From the NCBI GenBank assembly GCA_946411635.1, contig CAMKES010000013.1, forward strand, positions 1-63,235: DNA of 63,235 nt, read 5' to 3'. The stretch comes from an uncultured Clostridia bacterium. GTDB lineage: Bacteria > Bacillota > Clostridia > Christensenellales > CAG-138. Below are positions 38,325 through 45,650 of the stretch, in pieces (position 1 is the stretch's first letter; the number at the start of each line of letters is the position of its first letter). Made by a program: the position numbers and the translations under genes. The notes below the pieces were generated by a model. The model did not search any database. It was not told the origin of the DNA and saw only the letters and a program-made list of their open reading frames with translations.

Positions 38325-38839
38325 GCGCAGCGTACTACCGGATCGGCGTGATCGTGCGTCCGCACGGCGTACACGGCGCGGTCAAACTGGAACCGCTGAC
38401 CGATTCGAGCCGGCGCTTCAAGGGAATGACCGAAGCGTTTCTTGAGATGCACGGGGAAATGCACCCCGTGCAGCTTTGCGTTTCTTCCGTAACGCCGTCC
38501 GCCGTGATCCTCACAGTCGCGGGCTGCGAAACGCCGGAGCAGGCGAACGCGCTTCGCGGCGCGTACGTCTGCGTGGACAGAGCGCATGCGGTGAAGCTTC
38601 CGAAGGACACGTATTTTGTGACCGACCTCATCGGCTGCGACACGTTCGACACCGACGGGAACGCTTACGGCAAGCTTACCAACGTCTACGAGACCGGCGC
38701 GAACGACGTATACGAGATCGCGCACGGCAAGCTCATGGTCCCCGCTCTGAAGCGCGTGCTGCACGAAGTCGACGTCGACGCCGGACGCATCACGTTCGAC
38801 GCGGACGTACTGAAGGAGGTCGGACTCTTTGAAGATTGA
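38321..38839 (+). CDS. rimM: Ribosome maturation factor RimM
   Basis: A 172-residue 30S maturation factor: an N-terminal RimM barrel ([22 protein letters not shown]) and a C-terminal PRC-barrel ([18 protein letters not shown] split over the strand). The start is GTG 38321, which overlaps the khpA stop (GTGA). The end overlaps trmD. Confidence 0.96.
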   Translation: MSAAYYRIGVIVRPHGVHGAVKLEPLTDSSRRFKGMTEAFLEMHGEMHPVQLCVSSVTPSAVILTVAGCETPEQANALRGAYVCVDRAHAVKLPKDTYFVTDLIGCDTFDTDGNAYGKLTNVYETGANDVYEIAHGKLMVPALKRVLHEVDVDAGRITFDADVLKEVGLFED

Positions 38840-39521
38840 GATCCTCACGCTGTTCCCCGAAATGTTCGAGGGCGTTCTGTCCGCCTCGATCCTCGGCCGC
38901 GCGCAGGCCGGCGGACTGCTTTCGATCGAAACGCACGACATCCGCGCCTATACGGACAACAAGCACCGCAAGACCGACGACTATCCGTTCGGCGGCGGCG
39001 CCGGGCTCGTGATGATGGCGCAGCCGATCTTCGACTGCATGGCGGCGGTGCAGGGGAACGAACCCGCGCACCGGATCCTTCTCACGCCGCGCGGCAGGCT
39101 TCTGACGAGCGAACGCGCGAAGGAACTGTCGGCGTACGACCGGCTGATCCTCCTGTGCGGTCACTACGAGGGCGTGGACGAGCGCGTGAACGCGATCATC
39201 GACGAAGAGATCTCCATCGGCGACTACGTGCTGACCGGCGGGGAACTGCCCGCGATGGTGCTGATCGACTGCGTTTCCCGCTTCATTCCGGGCGTACTCG
39301 GCAGCGAGGAAAGCGCGCAGGACGAATCGCACGCGGCGGGGCTTCTGGAGTATCCGCAGTACACGCGTCCCGCGTCGTTCCGCGGCATGGACGTGCCGGA
39401 GATCCTTCTGAACGGGCACCATGCCAACATCCAAAAATGGCGGCACGAACAGGCGATGGAAAAGACCAGAGCCGTGCGGCCGTGCCTGCTCGGAACCTTC
39501 GGAAAAAACAAAGAAAAATAA
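38829..39521 (+). CDS. trmD: tRNA (guanine-37-N1)-methyltransferase
   Basis: Methylates G37 of tRNAs to prevent frameshifting, as a SPOUT-knot dimer. 230 residues; motifs include [36 protein letters not shown] and [15 protein letters not shown]. The start is a rare TTG at 38829, supported by AAGGAGG 8 bases upstream and by alignment of the N-terminus ([11 protein letters not shown]); it overlaps the rimM stop. Confidence 0.97.
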   Translation: MKIEILTLFPEMFEGVLSASILGRAQAGGLLSIETHDIRAYTDNKHRKTDDYPFGGGAGLVMMAQPIFDCMAAVQGNEPAHRILLTPRGRLLTSERAKELSAYDRLILLCGHYEGVDERVNAIIDEEISIGDYVLTGGELPAMVLIDCVSRFIPGVLGSEESAQDESHAAGLLEYPQYTRPASFRGMDVPEILLNGHHANIQKWRHEQAMEKTRAVRPCLLGTFGKNKEK

Positions 39522-39534
39522 GCAAAATTGGGGG

Positions 39535-39563
39535 TTGCATTTATCCGATACCTATGGTATAAT
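39535..39563 (+). promoter_or_regulatory. rplS promoter
   Basis: TTGCAT, a 17-base spacer, TATAAT, 14 bases after the trmD stop. The ~75-base leader before ATG 39644 could hold an L19-type autoregulatory element, but no known motif was identified. Confidence 0.75.
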
Positions 39564-39643
39564 GCGCCTTGCGACATCGGGCGGTCCGCCGACAGCATTG
39601 ATCGTGAACGCCTGTTTCAATAAGAAAAAGGAGAAAATCAAAC

Positions 39644-40000
39644 ATGTCCGACATCATTCGTGAACTCGAAAAAGAACAGCTCAGAAGCGACCTGCCCGAG
39701 CTGGAAGTCGGCGATACCGTTCGCGTTTTCGTGAAGGTCGTCGAAGGCAACCGTGAAAGATTGCAGAACTTTGAAGGCATCGTCATCAAGATCCAGGGCG
39801 GCGGCATCCGCAAGTCCTTTACCGTTCGCCGTATGTCCTACGGCATCGGCGTCGAGCGTACCTTCCCGTACCACAGCCCGCGCATCGGCCGCATCGAAGT
39901 GGTCCGTCACGGCGTGGTCCGCAGAGCGAAGCTCTTCTACCTCCGCGACAGAAGCGGCAAGGCTGCGAAGATCCGCGAGCGCATCGACGAGAAGAAATAA
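39644..40000 (+). CDS. rplS: 50S ribosomal protein bL19
   Basis: 118 residues, standard for the family: [32 protein letters not shown] and the C-terminal [18 protein letters not shown]. Sits at the 30S-50S interface. ATG 39644 follows AAAAGGAGAAA. It has its own promoter, separate from the upstream trmD series. Confidence 0.98.
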   Translation: MSDIIRELEKEQLRSDLPELEVGDTVRVFVKVVEGNRERLQNFEGIVIKIQGGGIRKSFTVRRMSYGIGVERTFPYHSPRIGRIEVVRHGVVRRAKLFYLRDRSGKAAKIRERIDEKK

Positions 40001-40014
40001 GTTTCGAAACAGCG

Positions 40015-40042
40015 AAAGGAGCCGAAAACCGGCTCCTTTTTG
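40015..40042 (+). terminator. rplS terminator
   Basis: The stem AAAGGAGCCG / CGGCTCCTTT has an AAAA-type loop and five T. Confidence 0.9.
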
Positions 40043-40052
40043 CTATATATGT

Positions 40053-40080
40053 GAAAACCTCCGGGGAACCGGAGGTTTTA
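40053..40080. terminator. Terminator of the XRE regulator gene
   Basis: The stem AAAACCTCCGG / CCGGAGGTTTT with a GGAA loop overlaps the regulator stop codon. T-runs on both strands. Confidence 0.8.
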
Positions 40081-40284
40081 GTGCTTTGGGTCGTCGGAGA
40101 GTCCTAAAATATAGTTGGCGGAAACATGATAGAAGCGGCAAAGCCGGATCAGAACGTCCGTCGGAATGTCGCGCTGCCCGAGTTCGTAGTTCGAATACAC
40201 CTGCTGCGAACAGTTCAAAACCTTTGCCACTTGCTTTTGCGTCAGATCCTTATCTTCACGCAATTCTCTAATCCGACGGAACAT
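40078..40284 (-). CDS. XRE-family transcriptional regulator (single HTH)
   Basis: A 68-residue protein that is almost only a Cro/CI-type helix-turn-helix: LREDKDLTQKQVAKVL, then CSQQVYSNYELGQRDIPTD, and a typical helical end (LIRLCRFYHVSANYILGLSD). It would bind DNA as a dimer. ATG 40284 was chosen because GAGGTG lies 6 bases upstream; a GTG at 40293 lies inside that site. It is divergent from the LRR protein gene, and two related palindromes lie in the shared promoter region, so it is the likely regulator of both genes. Confidence 0.88.
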   Translation of the reverse strand: MFRRIRELREDKDLTQKQVAKVLNCSQQVYSNYELGQRDIPTDVLIRLCRFYHVSANYILGLSDDPKH

Positions 40285-40302
40285 ATGTTTCACCTCATTT
40301 CA

Positions 40303-40356
40303 ATTATATACACTGCAATTTGCAGTATTGACGAATACCGCAGAATGCAGTAATAT
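40303..40356. promoter_or_regulatory. Divergent promoters with paired palindromic operators
   Basis: Minus strand: TATAAT (40303-40308) for the XRE gene, with a weak -35 near 40326-40331. Plus strand: TTGACG (40328-40333), a 17-base spacer, TAATAT (40351-40356) for the LRR gene. Operator 1, ACTGCAATTTGCAGT (40312-40326), is a perfect palindrome in the spacer of the minus promoter. Operator 2, ACCGCAGAATGCAGT (40337-40351), is an imperfect copy filling the spacer of the plus promoter. Centres are 25 bases apart. Repressor binding would block both promoters. Confidence 0.65.
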
Positions 40357-40420
40357 CATTTTGAAATGATGGCGAATGTGCCAAAAACACTTTATCAAAC
40401 AGGGGAAAAGGAGATAGTAT

Positions 40421-42040
40421 ATGAAAAAGAAAGTTGTTGCATTGTTCCTTGCAGTGTTGTTTTGCCTGTCTTTGATTCCGTTCGCTTATGCGGAAGAGAC
40501 GGAGGTCGAAAAGACGGAAACAATTATTGCATCCGGCGAATGCGGATCTTCTGTTTATTGGAAAATTACAAGCGATTATACGCTTGTTATTTTCGGAACT
40601 GGCGAGATGGATAATTACTCAGGGGTAGCCGATATGCCATGGGAGAAGTATAAGTATAATCTTGTCAATTGTATTGTTGAATCCGGCGTTACCAGCATTG
40701 GCAACAGTGCATTTTGCTTAAATAAGTTTAAAACAATTGAACTTCCGGACACGCTGAAAACTATTGGTGAGTATGCATTTCAAGATGCATCGAATCTGGG
40801 GGAAGTCCGAATACCAGATAGTGTTGTACTAGTTGGGCAAGGTGCGTTCTTTAAATGTACATCATTAAAAAATGTAACTCTCTCCAAAAATCAGAAAACA
40901 CTTTCGACCTCTATGTTCGCAGATTGTTCAATGTTGACTGAAATTACAATTCCAGAAGGGGTAGTAGCCATTCCTGTCAATACATTTCAAAGATGTACGC
41001 TCCTATCCAAAGTGCTTATTCCCGCATCGTTACGTGAAATCGGGAGCTATGCGTTTGATAAGTGCTATGCCATTTCGGACGTCTACTATTCGGGGACTCA
41101 AAATGAACGGGAATCAAAATTAGCAATTAAGACCACAGGTAACTCCTACCTATTGGAGGCAAATTGGCATTATTCTGACGCTTCTGCCAAGTACATCGTC
41201 GAATGGAATAGTGCTGATGTAAAATATAAAGGCGCAACAGCATACGTTGTTGCAAACGGCAAGGCGCAGACGCCGCGGTTTACCGTCAAGGACGGAAGCG
41301 GCAACGTGATCAGCGCGTCGAATTATGATTATGTATATAAAGAGAACACGAAAGCCGGCACCGGTTACGTGATCGTAACGCTGAAAAACGGATATTCCGG
41401 AACGGCACAAGGCACGTTCAAGATATATCTTCCGCCCACGACGGCCACGACGGTCGCGAACGTGAACGACGGCGTCAAGATCACCTGGAAAGCGGTTCCC
41501 GACGCCGCGGGCTACGTCATTTACCGAAGAGCGTGGAACCTCTCCTCCTCCGGCTGGACGACCTTCGAGCGTTGGAACAATACGACCGCCACGACCTGGA
41601 CCGACACGAAGGTATATGCCGGCACGCGGTATCAGTACGGTGTCAAGGCGTACTTCGCGCAGCGGACCGATCCGGTTTCCGGCGCAGTGATCGGCGGCGC
41701 GATGGACAACTATAATCTCGGCATCGTCGGTCCGCTGAAGACGACGGTCCGCATCACGACGCGCACATTGAACAGCGTGACGGGTGGAACCAAGCAGATC
41801 ACGGTCAAGTGGAGCGGCAGTTCCGTGTTCACCGGCTATCAGGTGCAGATCGCGACGGATTCCGCCTTCACCCAGAACAAAAAGACCGTCACGATCAGCG
41901 ACGCCAAGACGGTGCAGACGGTCATCAAGAACCTGAAGACCGGAACGACCTACTACGTGCGCGTGCGTTCGTATCACGAGTTCAACGGCATGACGTATTT
42001 CGGCGAATGGTCGAACGTGCTGAGCGCCAAGACCAAATAA
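40421..42040 (+). CDS. Secreted BspA-type leucine-rich-repeat protein with FN3-like domains
   Basis: 539 residues with a cleavable signal peptide (about 1-24, cleavage near FAYA-EE). BspA-type LRR repeats follow (about 85-245, e.g. IELPDTLKTIGEYAF, VRIPDSVVLVGQGAF, VLIPASLREIGSYAF), then an Ig-like module (about 265-345) and two fibronectin-III-like domains (about 347-430 and 445-539). No wall-anchor motif is visible. The first ~830 bases are AT-rich while the rest matches the GC-rich genome, so the gene looks like a mosaic. ATG 40421 follows AAAAGGAGATA. Probably repressed by the divergent XRE protein. Likely role: adhesion or glycan binding. Confidence 0.82.
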   Translation: MKKKVVALFLAVLFCLSLIPFAYAEETEVEKTETIIASGECGSSVYWKITSDYTLVIFGTGEMDNYSGVADMPWEKYKYNLVNCIVESGVTSIGNSAFCLNKFKTIELPDTLKTIGEYAFQDASNLGEVRIPDSVVLVGQGAFFKCTSLKNVTLSKNQKTLSTSMFADCSMLTEITIPEGVVAIPVNTFQRCTLLSKVLIPASLREIGSYAFDKCYAISDVYYSGTQNERESKLAIKTTGNSYLLEANWHYSDASAKYIVEWNSADVKYKGATAYVVANGKAQTPRFTVKDGSGNVISASNYDYVYKENTKAGTGYVIVTLKNGYSGTAQGTFKIYLPPTTATTVANVNDGVKITWKAVPDAAGYVIYRRAWNLSSSGWTTFERWNNTTATTWTDTKVYAGTRYQYGVKAYFAQRTDPVSGAVIGGAMDNYNLGIVGPLKTTVRITTRTLNSVTGGTKQITVKWSGSSVFTGYQVQIATDSAFTQNKKTVTISDAKTVQTVIKNLKTGTTYYVRVRSYHEFNGMTYFGEWSNVLSAKTK

Positions 42041-42051
42041 CGAAGCAACCG

Positions 42052-42082
42052 AAAAAGCGGGGCGGTTTCGCCTCGCTTTTTT
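42052..42082 (+). terminator. Terminator of the LRR protein gene
   Basis: The stem AAAAGCGGGGCG / CGCCTCGCTTTT has one G-T pair, a GTTT loop and a T-run. Confidence 0.85.
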
Positions 42083-42225
42083 GCGTCCGTCCGGTGCGCC
42101 GGATGCTTTCGGCGGCGTTTGCGGGCGTCAGGCCGGGGGACCTTGCGCCGGTTTTCAATGACATGTATCCGACCTGTTCGTGTATTCGGAATATCGCTCA
42201 AAACATAAAATATATAAAAAGAGTC

Positions 42226-42254
42226 TTGCTTATTATTGTAGATTATGTTACAAT
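42226..42254 (+). promoter_or_regulatory. Promoter of the starch/maltodextrin locus
   Basis: TTGCTT, a 17-base spacer, TACAAT, preceded by A/T tracts (42199-42225) resembling an UP element. Start expected near 42261. Confidence 0.7.
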
Positions 42255-42400
42255 TCAGACAAATCTTCCGGGAGCTTTCGTCGTAAAAAACGGAAGAAGT
42301 CGGTGGATTTCATCACTCCGTGAGCCATACGGTCCGACCCGTTCGGAACGTGTGGCGTCAAGAGATGCATCTTCATAAAAGAATCAGGAGGAAAAGAATC

Positions 42401-43456
42401 ATGAAGAAACTGTTGGTTATCATGCTGGCGCTCGTGATGGTTCTCTCTCTGGTCGCCTGCGGCAAGACGGAAGAGAAACCCGCGCCTGTCGAAGAAACGA
42501 CCCCGGAACCCGTTTCGGAGAACACGCCGGAGCCTGTTGAGGAACCGACGCCGGAACCCGAACCCGTCGTTCTTGCGGATGACACGCATGCGCTCTGGAC
42601 CGCACACGGCCAGTTCCTGCTGGCTGACGGCACCGAGAACAGCTGGAACGGCAAGGACAGCGAACTGTACGAGGCGTCCGCTCTGACGGCGATCGCGCTC
42701 GAGGACGTCAAGGCGATCAGCGAAGACGTTTACAACGCGCTGGCCGCGAAGGAAGTCAAGTATCTGTACACGATCGACCTGATCTTCGGCACCAATGACG
42801 CAGGCTGGACCACCGACTGCCTGATCAACGGCAAGATGTACAAGGCGAACGGCTCCTATGCGTTCAAGATCGCGCAGTGCACCGTTGACGTTGATGGCGA
42901 CAACAAGGTCTACTCCGAGGATCAGTGGATCCACGATCCGAAGACCGCGCACTCCGAGTCCCTGACGCCGGACACCCTGTTCGTTCCGGTATGGCAGGAA
43001 GAGGCCGATGAGAACGGATTCTCCTGGGCGAGCAACCCGGCAGTCATCGGCGGCCCGGGCCTCTACACCCTGGTCATCGCGCAGTACAACAACGCATCCA
43101 CCCCGGATCAGGCGGGCTACGGCATCGCGCTCGTTCTGAAGGAAGCCAAGGACGGCATCGCATATGAAGAGATCCTTGACTGGGTCGCGGCGGATCACAC
43201 CTACGGCATCATCGGCGCGTTCAACGGCTGGGATGGAGACGTCGCAATGGAGAAGGTCGACGACACCACCTGGACCGGCGAAGTTGAGCTGACCGCGGGC
43301 GATCAGTTCAAAGTCCGTGCAGACGGCGCTTGGGACTACAGCTGGGGCGATCCTACCAGAGAGGACGGCAACTGCGCTTGTGAAGCGGACGGCACCTACG
43401 TGGTCACCATCTCCTTTGCAACCGGCGAAGGCGTTATCACGGTTGAAGCAAAATAA
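42401..43456 (+). CDS. Starch-binding-like surface lipoprotein
   Basis: A 351-residue lipoprotein (lipobox LVAC, Cys20) with a Pro/Glu/Thr linker (about 24-55). The middle domain is unassigned. The last ~85 residues (YGIIGAFNGWDGDVAMEKVDDT, then WTGEVELTAGDQFKVRADGAW) have the NGW...D/W-rich pattern of SusE/SusF-type and CBM48-like starch-binding modules. First gene of the locus, ahead of an amylase and a pullulanase. ATG 42401 follows CAGGAGG. Probable role: holding starch or maltodextrin at the cell surface. Confidence 0.7.
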   Translation: MKKLLVIMLALVMVLSLVACGKTEEKPAPVEETTPEPVSENTPEPVEEPTPEPEPVVLADDTHALWTAHGQFLLADGTENSWNGKDSELYEASALTAIALEDVKAISEDVYNALAAKEVKYLYTIDLIFGTNDAGWTTDCLINGKMYKANGSYAFKIAQCTVDVDGDNKVYSEDQWIHDPKTAHSESLTPDTLFVPVWQEEADENGFSWASNPAVIGGPGLYTLVIAQYNNASTPDQAGYGIALVLKEAKDGIAYEEILDWVAADHTYGIIGAFNGWDGDVAMEKVDDTTWTGEVELTAGDQFKVRADGAWDYSWGDPTREDGNCACEADGTYVVTISFATGEGVITVEAK

Positions 43457-43466
43457 GGAAACCGAT

Positions 43467-43510
43467 ATCGGGCTGATGTTTCGGCAGCTTTGCCGGGCGT
43501 CAGCCCGATT
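43467..43510 (+). promoter_or_regulatory. Intercistronic stem-loop before the amylase gene
   Basis: A perfect 10-bp stem, ATCGGGCTGA / TCAGCCCGAT, around 24 bases that can form a smaller CGGCA/TGCCG hairpin. The tail is only TCTTT, so it looks like an attenuator or a 3' stabiliser rather than a full terminator. Confidence 0.55.
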
Positions 43511-43556
43511 CTTTAAGAAAATACCCACGAAACCGGACGAAAAAGAGAAGATCCCC

Positions 43557-45632
43557 ATGAAAAAGAAAGTTTTTTGCGGATGTCTTGCGCTGCTCCTGCT
43601 CCTTGCCGCGTTTGCCTGCGGCAAGTCCGAGCCGAAGGAGTCCTCCGGAACGGCGGCCCCGGAAACGGCGGCTCCGACCGAAGCGCCCACTGCGGCGCCG
43701 ACCGAAGCGCCGACCCCTGCGCCGCTGCCGGAATTTGCGGACGATTATCAGGACGCCCTCCCCGAAAACGCGGAGGACGGCTTGACGCTGCACGCATTCA
43801 ACTGGACGTATCACGAGATCATGATCAATCTCGAAAACATCCGCAACGCCGGTTTCAAAAACGTCCTGACCATGCCGGTCCAGCAGCCGAAGGGCGGCGG
43901 CGCGACGTGGTGGGCGTTCTATCAGCCGCTGAGCTTCTCGATCGGCGTGAACTCGTCGCTCGGAACCAAAGAGGAACTCGAAGCGCTCTGCCGTGAGGCG
44001 GACCGGTACGGCATCTGCATCCTTGCGGACGTCGTGGTCAACCACATGGCGAACATCGACGACGATCACGTGGAGGAGGACGGCACGCCGGTCGTGCTGC
44101 CCGCCGTCGAGGAATACGAGCCGCTGCTGTACCGGAACCGCAACGAGGACGTCGACGGGATCGGCGTCACGTTCCATCATAACCGAAACGCGAAGGGCTC
44201 CGGCGCGGAGACGCAGGTCTACGCGTACGGCAATCTCCCGGATCTGAATACCGCGAACCCGTACGTGCAGGAGCGCGTGCTGGCGCTGCTCAAGGAGTGC
44301 ATCGACGCGGGCGTCGACGGCTTCCGCTTCGACGCGGCGAAGCACGTCGAGACCGAACGCGACCCCGACTATCCGAGCGAATTCTGGATCAACACGGTCG
44401 ACGTCGCGAAGGACTATTACCGCGAGAAGACCGGCGGGGAGCTGTACGTCTACGGTGAGATCCTGAACGCGCCGTCGAACCGCGATCTGTCCTGCTACAC
44501 CGACCGCATGCGCGTGACCGACGACGGCTTCACCGCGCAGTTCAAGAGCGTGTTCGCAAAGAAGGATCCGACGCTGATCCTGAACGCGATCCTGAAGGGC
44601 GGCGATCCCGAAAAGCTGATCGCGTGGGTCGAAAGCCACGACGAATACGTCACCTCCAATACGCATTACTCCGACGTTCGCGTCGCGAAGTTCTGGGCCG
44701 TCATCGCCGCGAAGAAGGGGTTCGGCGGGCTGTATCTCGCGCGGCCGACCGCGGAGCTGACCGTCGGCGAGATCGGATCCTATGCGTTCGAAAGCGAATA
44801 CGTCGCGGTGAGCAACCGCTTCCATAACCGCTTCTGCGCCGCGGATTCGTATGAATCGTGCGACGGGACCTGCTACGTCTGTGAAAAGATCCTGCCGGAC
44901 GATCAGGGCGCGCTGATCCTGAACGTCGGCGATATCGATCCCGAAGCGGCCGTGACCGTCGCGGTCCCGCACCTTGAGAACGGCGTCTATTACGATGCGC
45001 TGACCGGAAACGCGATCCCGGTCCGCGACGGCGCTGCGAGCGTCACGTTCGACGGAAGCGGCATCGCGGTCGTCACGCGCTCGAAGGACGTGCACCCGCA
45101 GGTGACCGTTTCGGAACGCGACTGCTCCTTCGCGGGGGAAAAGACGATCGCGCTTTCCGCGCGCAGCTGTGAAGAATCCTATTATTACTTCAACGGCGAC
45201 GAAGCCGGCCGGATCCCGTTTGACGGGACGGCGGACGTGAAGGTGAGCGATCACGCAGCGGACGGCAAAGTCGATCTTACGGTCGTCGTCCGCAACGGAA
45301 AGAACGTCTTCGAACAGACGTTCACCTATACGCAGGTGCAGCTCATCGAGGGCGGCTTCAACCTGATCAACCTGAACGAGAAATATCTGAACGGCGAATA
45401 CGAGCTCTATATCTGGAGCTGGAGTCCGGGCAGATGGAGCAGGGATTACGAGATCCGCGACGGGATCCTCGTCGTGAATACCGAAGGCATGACCGGATTC
45501 CTCGTCGCCGCGTTTGAAAAGGGCTACGAGATCGAAGACGTCAACAACTGGGATCCCAACGTGCTGAAGCAGAGCGGCGACGTCAAGGGCGAGCTGCTCG
45601 AGCAGGGATTCCTGGATATGTCCGGATTTTAA
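43557..45632 (+). CDS. Surface-anchored alpha-amylase, GH13
   Basis: 691 residues. A lipoprotein (Cys21 in FACGKS) with an Ala/Pro/Thr linker, then a (beta/alpha)8 GH13 catalytic domain: DVVVNH near residue 160, GFRFDAAKH with the nucleophile Asp near 260, YGEIL with the acid Glu near 300, and VESHDE near 360. A C-terminal region after ~480 has beta-rich modules, ending in a ~60-residue stretch (NGEYELYIWSWSPGRWS) typical of small glucan-binding additions. Hydrolyses alpha-1,4 bonds of starch outside the cell. ATG 43557 follows AAAAGAGAAG. Same transcription direction and locus as the binding lipoprotein and pullulanase. Confidence 0.93.
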   Translation: MKKKVFCGCLALLLLLAAFACGKSEPKESSGTAAPETAAPTEAPTAAPTEAPTPAPLPEFADDYQDALPENAEDGLTLHAFNWTYHEIMINLENIRNAGFKNVLTMPVQQPKGGGATWWAFYQPLSFSIGVNSSLGTKEELEALCREADRYGICILADVVVNHMANIDDDHVEEDGTPVVLPAVEEYEPLLYRNRNEDVDGIGVTFHHNRNAKGSGAETQVYAYGNLPDLNTANPYVQERVLALLKECIDAGVDGFRFDAAKHVETERDPDYPSEFWINTVDVAKDYYREKTGGELYVYGEILNAPSNRDLSCYTDRMRVTDDGFTAQFKSVFAKKDPTLILNAILKGGDPEKLIAWVESHDEYVTSNTHYSDVRVAKFWAVIAAKKGFGGLYLARPTAELTVGEIGSYAFESEYVAVSNRFHNRFCAADSYESCDGTCYVCEKILPDDQGALILNVGDIDPEAAVTVAVPHLENGVYYDALTGNAIPVRDGAASVTFDGSGIAVVTRSKDVHPQVTVSERDCSFAGEKTIALSARSCEESYYYFNGDEAGRIPFDGTADVKVSDHAADGKVDLTVVVRNGKNVFEQTFTYTQVQLIEGGFNLINLNEKYLNGEYELYIWSWSPGRWSRDYEIRDGILVVNTEGMTGFLVAAFEKGYEIEDVNNWDPNVLKQSGDVKGELLEQGFLDMSGF

Positions 45633-45650
45633 GGGAGGCTTGCGAGGAAG

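Larger units (their letters stand above)
42041..42400 (+). other. Intergenic region ahead of the starch locus
   Basis: 360 bases holding the LRR gene terminator, a ~100-base GC-rich stretch without recognised content, an A/T-rich tract (about 42199-42225), a promoter at 42226-42254, and a ~140-base untranslated leader. The leader can form a TCTTCCG / CGGAAGA stem (42264-42297). No riboswitch class was recognised. Confidence 0.6.

Noticed and set aside
40078-42040. XRE plus AT-rich LRR region considered as an integrated mobile element
   Set aside because: No integrase, transposase, flanking repeats or attachment-like sites were found; only the composition shift supports transfer.
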